From positions 7,192,001 to 7,256,000 of the forward strand of contig OX467092.1 of the NCBI GenBank assembly GCA_950106755.1: DNA of 64,000 nt. Direction: 5' to 3'. The translations under genes and the position numbers were made by a program. Under the pieces are notes generated by a model, which was not told where the DNA came from, made no database searches, and saw only the letters and a list, made by a program, of their open reading frames with translations. Below, piece after piece: positions 1 through 10,520 of this stretch. Origin of the DNA: Climacium dendroides (lineage: Eukaryota > Streptophyta > Bryopsida > Hypnales > Climaciaceae). Each line of letters opens with the position of its first letter. Position 1 is the stretch's first letter.

Positions 1-806
1 TGAATTCGTTATTATAATGTTGATCGAGGCTATCGTGCTAACTGTCTTAATGTACGGAGTACAATTTTTTTGGCTCGCAATCAATGAATGGCGCCCTATG
101 TTGTTGGATCAAATATTGGCACAATTAGAGATGCGCAATTAATCTCTTTATTAGTCAGGTTTCGTGCTAGACTGTCTGATTTTAGTTTAGAGGCATGATC
201 ACGTTTGTACTGAATTTTGGCAGTGTTGTTGTTTCAGGTCAAAGAATCTAAGTTCTGCGAAGGTGTCTGGACTATAACGAGTCTGTATTGCGACAATAAC
301 ATCGTAGTCTCTGTTTGGTATTCCATGAAGCAGGCCGGTGTTCGACATAAAAACATTATGACCTTAAACCTGCGTCGGAACCCAGGTAGAGACGTCAAAG
401 CATTCTCTTGTCACGTCTTCTTAGAGATGATGAATTTGAATGCAAAGGCTGGGGATATGTCCTTTCTCAAGCACATAGGGTTGACAATTTTTTTTAAATC
501 ATTGGAAGGCCAGAATAGAGCCAATCGAGGTGGTTTTAGTCGGAAGAAATTTATCCTTCAAGATTCACTTTGTTCATTTCATGCCGAATGGTAGGACCAG
601 GTTATCAAGGATTGAGTCAAAAAGATGCAACAAAGAGAGATGTGAAAGGCGTGTAAGTTCTGGTCAAGTATATCCATATTAATCGGTATTTTGATCGAAT
701 TCACGAAGCTGAAATTATTGACCACTCACGCATACGACATTGGTGATGTGTCTCTGCTCAATATTTAGGAAATCTGGAGGAACGTGCAGGACAAAGGGGT
801 AGTCGC
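1..806. other. 5' flank of the APD-like gene, no gene called
   Basis: This stretch is less AT-rich than the far intergenic DNA. It may hold the promoter, 5' UTR or a non-coding first exon of the ligase gene downstream. A plausible acceptor (ATTTAG) lies just before 769 and the frame is open from there to the ATG at 807, so the transcript may start further upstream. The 125-codon open frame at 217-594 shows no recognisable domain, and I do not call it a gene. Confidence 0.4.
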
Positions 807-3800
807 ATGGGACCATCCAGTGGTGGACCAGGGGTAACATCTCCCTTCAGTTCAGGTGGTTTGGAGGAATCGGTTGGTACATACATAAATGATCTGCCTC
901 GTCGGAGGGGGTCAATGGACGAGGGTCGGAGGCAAATTTACTATGACTCGTATTGGAATCGTCCTTATTCTAGTAACCAGAGGACTTGGAGCACTGAAGA
1001 AGAAGAACACCAACGGAGGAGTCTGCGAGCTGGCTATGGCTGCTTCGCCGTATTTTCATCTTTAGCAATGTTTAGTAAGTGTTCGTGTGCATCAGGACTA
1101 AATTGGACCCTGTCTTTATTACCTTGATAAATTTGAACATATATTTTAAGATGGTTCGAAAATGACTAAATTTCGGTCGAGAATTATCAGACGCAGGGGT
1201 TTATGCCCTCCTACTTTAAAGAAAGATAGGCAGCTGAGTTGAGCTTAATTTCTCTAACATATAGTGTCTGTAACTATCGTCGTTTGCCTTTTTCAGTCTC
1301 ACCTCCGGCGTTTGCAAGTAGTTTTACCACCAGCGGAGCTTTTTGTTCTGTTTCTGAGATGGTCAGCTTGAAAAGTTGATCATAAGACCAGTGGAACGTT
1401 GGTGATATCGAATATGGTTCTGATCATTTATCATTAATGATGGATCATTAGTGTCTCTCTTGAAGAAACCAGTGCCACCCACTTGGAAATTGCTCATTGA
1501 CATTTGGTGCGGGTTCCCCATGATGCTGGGTCCAGTGTCGATATGGCTGTTATTTGGTTTCTATGGAAATCAACAGCTGGAGATGGGTATGTGCTATTCG
1601 CGGGTGATAAAAGCTAACGGCTTCTTTGTGAAGCAAATTCAGGTGAGATTCTTTGTGTATACTTGTGTCAAAGTAGAATCTTTTGTTGCAAATGTCGCTG
1701 GTTACCAGATTCATGATAAATTTTAGGGAGAATTGTTTCTTCTCTGCACCTTGCATTAACAATTTATTTATACTCATGCCAATTGCTGGGTCAAATCAGG
1801 TACAAAATCTCAGGGAAAGAGGCCCATCTATGTATTCGTTTTCTACCAGGCCTGGACTGGATTCTCCTGTTTCTGACAAACAGGAAATGGAGGATCTTGT
1901 CGTTGATCCAAGATGGCAAAAGGTACGAATATTAGCCGCTTTTCCAGATAAGCTTCTATTCATTTCTGTTCTCTGTTCGGTTGCGTTGCGAGTCACTTGA
2001 AGGCAAGGCTTTTCCAAGAATTCATGTGCGTGAATTTGATTCTTGCAGAGATTCACGTATTGGTTAAACATGGGCTCGTATCTTGAGCTATCATGCCGCT
2101 TGAAAGATTCTGGCTCTGGAACAGATAGCTTGATTGTTGCTATTGTGAAAGGTGCGCTCTACTACCACCAACTGTTTTATAATCAAGTTACTATTGCAAT
2201 TATTGATGCTCTCCCAACGTCGGTAAGATGCATCACGATTCTTGTAGAGGGAAGTTGTTTCGAATTTTCCTGTTAGACATATTATGAAGTCTCAAATCTC
2301 AATGACCCTGAGTTCAATATACCTTGACGATGTGTTGTGAGACAGCAATTATTTGAGTAGCAAGTCGTTGGATTTGTTCGATGCAACTGATTCGTTTCTG
2401 ATTTTGTTTTAGGTTATGTCCTGATGATAACGTGGCAATCCTATGTCGTGTGTAGGTGAAAATGGGTTTCAGGATTGGAAAGAGAATCCAGATAATCCTA
2501 GTTTTGCTTTGAGGTGGAAACGTGTTCATGGTTAGTATCTGTGTTTTCTGTCTGATTCTCAAACTTCGTATTGTTGCACGATGCCAATGTGTGTTTCAAT
2601 GGAAAGTGTACTAGATAGATGTTCAACTGCTTGTGCTCTCCAATAGCTTCAGAAGCAGTGATGCTTTCAAGGTGGTGGTTACGTTGATGTGTAGACAAAG
2701 GATCATTGAGTTTGAAGGTGGAAGACGACAATGACTATTCTGTAGTCTTTGGCAATCTGAACAGTCACAAGATCAATGTGAGTTATAACATCCCAAGTCT
2801 CGTCTTTAGTGATTATATAGGATGCTCACTTGTTATTCAGGTTCATGAGTCAATTTAGTACAGATGTAAGTACTTCTTACCCAGGTGTACGCTCTATGTC
2901 TACCTATGGTTGTGATTAAAAATCTTTTTTATGAAGTTCATAGTTCCCAGTGATAAATCCCATACTTTTGTTAGAATTAATGGAAATATTGTGAGTATTG
3001 CACTGAGAGAACGTGGAGTCTTGATTGAGGGAATTTCTGTCCTATACATACTGCCGCACAGTTTTGTATTCGTACAAATCTTTTTGCACAATTCGTTACT
3101 GTATCATAACACTTAGCTTCATTTTACTGAACGAGATGACGTTTCTCCTCACGATTCACTGTTTCTTGTGATGCAGTTGTCCTTCAAGCTGGAATTGCGC
3201 TATGTGCTTCATTCCAAGGAGAGTGCAGATCTTGCGTGTTCTTCTGAAGTTACTGACACTTGCGCGTTCCCTGTTGCGCTTGGACAATATACATATATAT
3301 TGCTCACTTCTCCATTGGTTAATCTGGTACGCAATCGTGGTCTCAATTTTCATTCGCTTAACACGTAAATTATGGTCCTTTATTCCCTTCTGCTTGCCAA
3401 CGGGTTTGAATTGTTCATCTTTTGCACGGGCTTAAATTCCTTTATAGTAAAGAAGTTGAAAATATTCTCCTATTTGCCCGTAGCAACCCAATACAACTGA
3501 ACTGGAAGCTTTCGGAGAATCAAATCGAACAAAGGTGAGCTTAACGACAGAACCTTGATTCTTACCAATATAATTGACTGTAATACTTGCAGCATAAAGT
3601 GGCGGTTTGGCACAGCGAACTATCATATGTACCCCGCTGGATCACTTATATTTTTCTGTGGGGTAAGTTATGATTACATTCTCTTGAAAGGCGCCGTGGT
3701 TAGTGATTTCGGTCGACTTTCATTTCATCCAAGCATATTCAGTTGGAATGATTAAATTTGCGATACTATAGAATCCTATCTGGTGCAGTAATTCCCGGTA

Positions 3801-4538
3801 CAGGATTGTTGCTCGTGTAATTTATCTGAAGTCGATGTTCATTGAAGTCATTTAAGTGAAATGTATGCATTATCGCAACCCCTTATTGATTTGCAGTTCC
3901 ATGGAATAGGTACTCATGCTACAAAGCTTCTTGAGAGAGTGTCAAACTGGTGACGAAATTGCAATCGCCTGTGTATCACACAGGTCTGGTTGCTGCGGGT
4001 TTGCTTTTCACACGAGCTTACCAACTAAGGCACGCCACTCTACAATATTCCACAACGCAGGAATATGCTCCTATGATACCAGAAGATGATTCCCATCCTG
4101 CATACTCAGGCATGGCTTACCCCGTAGACGAAACCGATGAAAATAAGAAAGGAAGGATTCCCCCGACTCAGATTTGCTCTATATGCTTGGATGCTCCGAA
4201 GGACAGTTTCTTTGACCCTTGTGGCCATCGTTGCACTTGTTACGCTTGTGGAATGAGGTGATCATCTTTTATCGGTGAAGTTTAGTTTTATTCTTCTGGG
4301 TTTCTATGTATGCTGCTGGGTGTTAGATTCCCTGTTTTCTATGTGCTCCACCTTGGCTGTTCATCTAGAATTATGGGAGTCCAGTGCTATTGTACGTAAT
4401 AGAGGCTTAGCTTGAATCCATTGCAGGGGGTTGTGCTGAGCGGTCTGCCATGATTGCAGGATACGAAGAGAAGACTCCAGCAGGTGCCCAATATGTCGAC
4501 AAACAATCCGGACTGTGCGAAGGATTTATGATACGTAG
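807..4538 (+). CDS. APD-family membrane RING-type E3 ubiquitin ligase
   Basis: This is an eleven-exon gene. Exons by GT-AG sites and phase: 807-1074, 1452-1642, 1800-1922, 2049-2151, 2456-2530, 2695-2777, 3177-3326, 3484-3534, 3593-3662, about 3936-4257, 4460-4538. They join in frame to about 504 residues. An N-terminal membrane segment (WLLFGFYG) is followed by blocks typical of plant APD (Aberrant Pollen Development) proteins: FFVKQIQV, YWLNMGS, LIVAIVKG, then SYVPRWITYI before a second membrane region. The C-terminus is a C3HC4 RING with C452, C455, C467, H469, C473, C476, C488 and C491. The family transfers ubiquitin from endomembranes; substrates cannot be read here. The acceptor of exon 10 (3936) is weak, and a better-looking site at 3897 breaks the frame, so that junction is uncertain. 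The start at 807 is the first Met after an open upstream frame. Confidence 0.85.
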
Positions 4539-4780
4539 ATTTGATGACTTGGTGCCGGATGGCGATGCTCAAAAAAAGCGTATCGACACAGACAGGGAGG
4601 TACTGCAAGGAGCCTCTCTGCTTGGTCATCAACTACATAACAATTTATCCCAAAATATTTTATACTAGAACATTCAGTTATAGGATAGACCTGGTAGTGT
4701 TCCTTTTGCCTCCCACAACTATGGGCTACTGTAGCTAAGTTGTACTGTACTGTATCAGAGTAGTGGCCCTTAATTATCGA

Positions 4781-4852
4781 TTTTTTGGGGGTTGGGGTTG
4801 GGGTTGGGGGTTGCGGGTTGGGTTGGGTTGGGTTGGGGTGGGGTGGGGTGGA
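4781..4852 (+). repeat. G-rich GGTT/GGGT array, G-quadruplex candidate
   Basis: More than a dozen runs of three to five G are separated by TT or T, after six T. The array lies about 240 bp downstream of the ligase stop codon. The duplicated copy has only one short G run here (about 18409-18418), so the array grew or was lost after the duplication. It resembles degenerate telomere-like repeat but is not the standard plant TTTAGGG unit. Confidence 0.85.
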
Positions 4853-4859
4853 AGAGTAA

Positions 4860-7800
4860 GGTGGAAGCACCAGTAGTTATCATTTAAGCGATTTTGGACC
4901 ATATGGTAAGGAGCATGGGTGGTGCAAAATTTTTCCCATGTAGGAAGATAGGAAATACAGGGATACTAAATTTTCAAAACGTTCTTTGCAAAATTGAAAA
5001 GTGCACTTGTTCAATAGTCAATTTGTAGAGTCTTCCAATTCCAATCATTTAAAAATGACTTTGTTGTTCACTACTTTCTACTTTCTTGCTCACTACTTTG
5101 GGACATGTGTCATAACCTTATTAGTCCCAACTTGAATTCAAGTTTGAGTTTCAACCTAAGGTTGGAAATAGTTCATCCTATAGGTTGAGTCCTAAGTGTG
5201 GTTGACAAATGGGACCTCAACCTTAACTAACAAGCTCACATTCATGAAATTGGAGAGATCTTCAAAACTTGTTGGACTACATGACAAATCACTCAAAAAA
5301 AACATTTGTGGCTTTCAATTGAATTGATGGAATTGATGGATATACATTGAGTTTTTCATTAACTATGTTATGCATTTTTCCATGCCATTTCCATGATTAT
5401 CCATTATTAACCTCTAAATCTTTGATATAACATTCAGTAGTCATACCATAATCATAACATAACATTCAGAGAATCTATCTTTTCTTCTTTGGAAGCCTCA
5501 TCTACAAAAAAATATCTACATGGAAAATAAAATATGCTTAGTATTGAGTACCCCCATCATGGTATTACATCTATAGAGTGATCTTTTTTTTTGGTTAAAT
5601 CTTGGACAAGTCAAACAAATCAATAAAGAAATATTAAGATGATTTGTCAAAAATCTCAAGAATCCTTTGATAAAATTACCAATGTAATTTTACCCTTTAC
5701 CATCAAAATAAATTTTGATGGCCCAATGAAGGATTGGCTTCAATGACATTTGTGAGAATGGCAATTGGAGATGTATTTTTATATTGAAATCAATTTCTTA
5801 CTATGAATCTTTAAAGGGCATGGGATAATTTGAAAATGTAAGCTTGATCACTCATTGTTAAAATGTAAAAATTATGTTTAACATAGAATTTCAAACCTCA
5901 TTTAGTCATTTAGAATATTTTTTTCAAAAAACTTTGAACTAAAAAATTGGTAAATCAATATAAATTTCATCTCCAAAAATCCGTTTGATATTTTAAGCCT
6001 CCAATCAAAAGTTATGAACAAAATTTTGAAAGGATGTTTGAAAATGTCAAAAAAATGTATTAAGTTTTCTAACACATTGTGACATGTGTCCTCTTAGCTA
6101 TTGATGTGGATATAGAATATTCCACAACATATCATTTGGGGCAGGGCAATCCTTGTCACTACTACTAAATGTTATGGAGACACCAAATTTTGGTGTTGAC
6201 AATACTTTGAAGTTAAATCAATCCTAACCAAGTTTCTATTTTTAATAGTTTCTACTTTCAAATTTTTTTTTTGAAGTCTAGTTTTAGCATCAAAAAACTG
6301 ATTTTGAAAATGATTGATTATGATTTTTCTATTCAAGATTTTGTGCAAGGGTGTCCATTGCAATCTTGACTTTCTATAATGTTGAAGGCTCTTGGAAGTG
6401 AGCCTCAAATACACTAGATCTTGGAGAAAAAAATCACATTAGAAATTCATTCAAAAAAAAATTATAGAGTGGAGTTTGAGATGCCATAAATTGATTGGAG
6501 TTATGCATGTTAGTTCTATTATTATATATTTTTGGTGACCAACTTTTTAGATTTGACCTGTGAAAAGAGGATTGAATGACTTCAAATTACTTTTGTGGTT
6601 TTAACACCCTCATGATCAAACATTATAATCTTTCAATCCATAAGTGATATTGTTGTTACAACTTATCAAAACATTGGTTTTTTGTTCAATTTAGAGTCAA
6701 TTCCTAGAAGCTCAAAAAAGGCCTTGCGCATTTAGGGTTGAGTAATAGTATCCTTGCCACAACCAAAATGTATGTAAAGGTAATTTTTTAATTTTTTAAT
6801 TTATAAAAAACTTCAAACTTCAATAACTTTCACACTACAGGTTTAAATTCCATGAAACAAAGTCTAGCAAAGGACTTTCCAATGGTACCAAGCCCGCAAC
6901 TAGGGGACACACAATCCATAAGATCTCACTATAACAAACAAACAACCTAGCTTAATGGATGGATAATTTGCTAAGACTTGAGACTTTTATAGTTTTTTCT
7001 CTTTTCACTTATTTTGGTCATTTGAAATCTAAATCTTGACATTCTTGTGTCTATTTTAAGGAGCTTTGGATGGAATTCCAATTGTAGTGATGTCAAGTTC
7101 TAATTCCACACAAATCATACAAAACTCATTTTATTAATAATCGCACATAGTGAGATATTATGAACTAAAAAAATTCAATCCTTGATAAATAACAAGTATG
7201 ATAGATGTGCCATTAACCACACACTCCCTAGAACCAAACACTTACCACACACAAACCACACAATTTCCAAAATTTGGGAACACTATCTAGAATGGTGGGA
7301 ATATACTCTTTCAACCATCGCACAACCATCGTACTTTGTGTAGCGCAAGTTTGTTGCATTTCTTTTTAGAAAAATCACACCTTTCTTCACAAGATTTATA
7401 ATTGCATTAAAATTATATGATCTCATACTTTGGTTTTATTATTTCCAAAGTCTGCACTTGATATTGATTTAATGCACCAAATTTCAAGGAAAACCGACTT
7501 GAAATTTGTTCACAGGAAGGTTTTAAAGTTTGTGCAGTGATTAGTACATTTACCTTATCTACACTACACTTCCCACATGTAGCTTCTGCCATTGCAAAGC
7601 CTCCTCCACTATGGTGTAGAGCCAATAAATTTTCAGTGTTTTTTTCATAGCCATGCACATGGATTAGTTCTCCCTACCCTTGTAATGTGGGAACTTATAA
7701 AATGGGTTTGCAAAGAATTCATACAAAGCTTCAACTTTCATTTTCTACATAATTTTACTATACCATTCGTGAATGTCTAATTCAGCACACAAGTAATGAA

Positions 7801-7904
7801 ATGGAGTGTCCGCATCAGATTCTTAAGGGTCCATGTCACCTCAAACCACTCACAAGATGACACGTGTCACAATTTTTCAAAAAACCAAATCTGACCTTCA
7901 TGTA
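4860..7904. other. AT-rich intergenic part of duplication copy 1
   Basis: No gene is supported. The region is colinear with about 18800-21860. It contains a dispersed repeat at about 5860-6050 (motifs CATCTCCAAAAATCCGTTTG and AAAAGTTATG) that recurs near 19790-19920, at 39180-39420 in both orientations, and near 41120-41260 on the other strand. Near 6725-6900 it has a second family (TTGCCACAACCAAAATG, AACTTTCACAC) that recurs at 20655, 25590 and 28680-29470. Confidence 0.7.
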
Positions 7905-7981
7905 GGATATTTGACAAGATCATTCAAAGATCTTCAACAAGAAAATTTACAAACTAAGATAGTAGGTTCTAAAATGTCTCA

Positions 7982-8095
7982 GGCTCTAAAATGGCTCACC
8001 TCCTTAGATGCACACTATTTGTACATGTTGCTTTTCCATAGCCTTCAACAATGTACAGAGAGTGTACATTTTAGGAGGTGAGTCATTTTAGAGCC
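7982..8095. repeat. small fold-back element in a copy-1-specific insertion
   Basis: Inverted ends of about 23 bp, GGCTCTAAAATGGCTCACCT and its near complement, enclose a 114-bp unit. It sits in a segment of about 500 bp (about 7905-8430) absent from the duplicated copy: there GTAGGGTACTTG joins directly to AAAACTCAATATCTC near 21860. It is MITE-like in form; I see no clear target duplication. Confidence 0.55.
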
Positions 8096-8715
8096 CTATG
8101 CAATTTCAACTTCAAATTTTCATAACTAATTCCACAAAGCTCCAAAAAATATGAAACAACTTGGGTTAGATGTCAATTCCACTTGTCTTTCAAGGAAAAT
8201 TTACTGAAAAATATTTCACGATGTTTCATCTCCCCAAAATTCAGTTCCAGCCTTTAGATGGTCCATTTATGTGGACCTCCTACATTAGGGCACAAGGGGA
8301 AAGGAACTGGACAATCGCAAGACCCTTTCGGCTGAGCTAAAAAAAAATAACAGCGTACGCAGGCCTCATCTCCAATATCACATCCTTTGATCTCTCATAT
8401 CCTAGGAATAGACTTTTCTTATTCAAAACTCACTTTGAAAACTCAATATCTCACTTTGTTATGCCACAAGAAAATTTTTGGTACTGATGCAAAGATGAGT
8501 TCAAGGTATCGTCACAAGCGTACAGAACTCCAATTAAATCACGTACACCTAAGAGGGAGTGACATTACAGAGCGAAGGCTGTGACATAAATGAGGTTCGG
8601 ATGTACGCATTACATGAAACCGAGAAAGGAATCACCGAACATTCTCTCGTTTGTCACCGTAGCACGACCAGAATTACAACAACTAACGAAACTCCAGTGC
8701 AACATTGATTCACTC

Positions 8716-8940
8716 TCATCTGCCCCAGAAGCAAACATGAATCAATTCCACTAATGGAAATGTTGTCAGTAAGCTCACAAATTCTGCGTACAACGACTCG
8801 GTTTGCCATTCGGTGTCACGATCACCATTCGCAAGACTAAATGAGGTTGGAAACCCGTGAGCCATTGGAGTAGCAGCACGAATTTCTTCATGCGGCTGCA
8901 CAACTACAAACCCCTGTCCACGACTACAATAAAATTGCAC
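8716..8940 (-). pseudogene. AIM24 C-terminal fragment alpha, copy 1
   Basis: The start of this open frame, SRGQGFVVVQPHEEI, repeats the C-terminal end of AIM24-1, which lies just upstream on the same strand. After HEEI the sequence departs (RAATPMAHG and onward) and has no AIM24 homology. Most likely it is the 3' remnant of an older AIM24 tandem copy. An alternative terminal exon is possible but nothing in the sequence demands it. The same fragment, longer and altered, is at 21985-22425. Confidence 0.6.
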
Positions 8941-9053
8941 GTATCACGGTCACCGTTTGCAAAAGAGCTCCACAACTGGCATACAAATCCTCAGCACGAT
9001 CCTTAGAAGAACTGGAAGAAAGGTGATATAGACTAACAACAGAGTTTGCTAGA

Positions 9054-9830
9054 CTACATGAGAAGATTGGAGAGTCCCGAGCCACCCGAGGAACCGCCAG
9101 ACGTCGGCGCCGGAATTTCTTCATGTGGTTGCACCACCACAAACCCTTGTCCACGACTCCCATCGAACTTCATCTGAAAAGACTCCCCGCTACCTCTGCC
9201 AATAAACGTCTTCAACCCCACGTCCGTCTTGAAGTCAGGAACAAGCTCCCCCGACCACGCCACCGTCGCTTGCGGATCCGTGAACACAGGTGGGTACCCC
9301 GGCGCAACAATGAGCGTGAGCGGCTGCCCGTGGCTCAAAATCGCCACAAACCCTTGTCCTTGCAACCTCACATTGAACAGCCCGCCGGACACAATCGACG
9401 AGAGCTTCTTCATCATGGTGATCTTGTGCGAAATGCTGGGCTCGAACGCCAGGAGGTCGTCGCCGTTCACGACGATGGACTCGCCTTGGAGATAGAGCAC
9501 CGTGACGCGCTTGCTGTTGTCCGCGAGGTACAGCTGGGCGCGGCCTTTCGTGGAGGCTTTCGTGAGAGAGGCGCCTTCGCCGGTGAGCTGCTTCTTCAAC
9601 ATGTTGCTGAAACCGTGGTCCATCACGCCCTCGCGCTCGAATTTGCAATCGCCTTGGTAGGCCACCATGGAACCGGTCTTGATCCAGACGTGGCTGAGGG
9701 GGGCGCCGGTGGAGGACTGCATGCCGAGGTTCACTTGGAGGAAGCACATCTTCTCCACTTCGAAGATGGAGCCCTGCTTCTGCTGCTGGTCGCGCGTGTC
9801 GGCCACGAATTGCTGCAACGAGCACGCCAT
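9054..9830 (-). CDS. AIM24-family protein, tandem copy 1
   Basis: This is an intronless gene of 258 codons, clearly GC-richer than its surroundings. The family (AIM24/DUF124, Pfam PF01987) has a beta-rich TRAP-like fold, is common in bacteria and fungi, and its yeast member is a mitochondrial inner-membrane protein. Visible family features are GSMVAYQGD (about 53-61), the MLKK..TGEGASLTK block (about 77-91), a long beta region with YLQGESIVVNGDDLLAFEPS (about 113-132), the repeated GLFNVRLQGQGF unit, and a C-terminal GQGFVVVQPHEE before a Gly/Ser tail. It starts MACSLQQ, without an evident mitochondrial presequence, so a cytosolic site is likelier. About 89% of residues match AIM24-2 in the palindrome spacer, with a 3-residue indel near 69. 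Single-exon structure and base composition are compatible with ancient transfer from microbes (inference). Confidence 0.9.
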   Translation of the reverse strand: MACSLQQFVADTRDQQQKQGSIFEVEKMCFLQVNLGMQSSTGAPLSHVWIKTGSMVAYQGDCKFEREGVMDHGFSNMLKKQLTGEGASLTKASTKGRAQLYLADNSKRVTVLYLQGESIVVNGDDLLAFEPSISHKITMMKKLSSIVSGGLFNVRLQGQGFVAILSHGQPLTLIVAPGYPPVFTDPQATVAWSGELVPDFKTDVGLKTFIGRGSGESFQMKFDGSRGQGFVVVQPHEEIPAPTSGGSSGGSGLSNLLM

Positions 9831-10183
9831 GGCGATTCAAACGCAAAGTCTTCAACCTCAAGTTCTAGCTTCAAAACTCGAATCGCGCTTCAAACTCGAA
9901 TCCCTGTGATCTCACTCGTCTCTGACTCCTCGAGCTCACACTCGATCGATCGCGCAGTTTTCCGAATTCCTCTTCGCCTTCGATCGATGATGCCCCAAAC
10001 CTCGATCAGCAAATCGAGATCCGAGAGCCGTTAGTGCGCTGGAAACGGGGTGCTCTGTCCCTGTTATAAAAAAACGTCTGCTGTTTGCAAAACGCGACGA
10101 TTTCGACAAGATATGCCTGGAGTCGACGGCGGGTAGCTATGTCAACGACTGGTGCTGCACTGCAAGTACTGATCAGGCCGTCA
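9831..10183 (-). promoter_or_regulatory. upstream region of AIM24-1, conserved with AIM24-2
   Basis: About 350 bp upstream of the ATG are shared with 44840-45168, including CGATCGATGATGCCCCAAAC, the CTCGATCAGCAAATCGAGAT segment and GTGCTGCACTGCAAGTACT. The conservation probably covers 5' UTR and core promoter, although part of it simply reflects the duplication. GTTATAAAAAAAC at about 10061-10073 lies about 235 bp from the ATG and is a candidate TATA-like element on this strand only loosely. Confidence 0.5.
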
Positions 10184-10520
10184 CGGACTGTCCTCGGCGG
10201 TCAAAATGCGCGTTGCAAGGGACTTGCGAGTTGAGAAAGACGGAGGTGTGGGGCTCAGCTCGGGGTGATTCCGATTTGTTGAGTCGGCCGGTATGCGGAA
10301 TTTCTGGTGAGTTGGGGCGGAATTTTGGGGTGTTTCTCGATAGTTTTCGTTGTTTTGTATAATATGAGATAATGAGAATCGATTGCAAGCGACTGAAAAC
10401 GGCGAGAACGAAGACTTTGGGGGAATTTCTCGGGACGAGAGAGCGTGGTGGATTGCTTGGCACGCGCAGACAGGGGTGGCGCTGAACTAGCGGGGACGGC
10501 ATCTCATCCGTTGCGATGAA
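10184..10520. other. GC-rich island upstream of AIM24-1, no gene
   Basis: Composition stays GC-rich to about 10520 and then falls abruptly to AT-rich DNA. No open frame shows homology to a known family. It may be the distal promoter, or the rest of the original AIM24-bearing segment. Its counterpart in the second copy is expected beyond the right end of this window. Confidence 0.4.

Larger units (their letters stand above)
4275..10183. repeat. tandem segmental duplication, copy 1
   Basis: This block matches 17720-22584 in the same direction, offset by about 13.4 kb. It starts in the last intron of the APD-like gene and runs through intergenic DNA into AIM24-1. The match resumes in the reverse complement of the spacer 44840-46023, up to GATCAGGCCGTCA at 10171-10183. 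Shared landmarks include GCCTCCCACAACTATGGGC near 4709 and 18340, AAGTGCACTTGT near 5000 and 18930, and CACCTAAGAGGGAG near 8544 and 21967. Similarity by eye is about 85-90% with many small indels. The protein identity of the two AIM24 copies (about 89%) fits that age. Confidence 0.85.

Noticed and set aside
4781..4852. Interstitial telomere
   Set aside because: The units are GGTT/GGGT mixtures, not TTTAGGG, and the array is short.
9123..10034. 303-codon open frame antisense to AIM24-1, and similar long frames opposite AIM24-2 (45421-46185) and in the third frame (9235-9861, 45084-45548)
   Set aside because: They are by-products of GC-rich codon usage in the AIM24 genes. The sense frames have family homology, the shadow frames have none.
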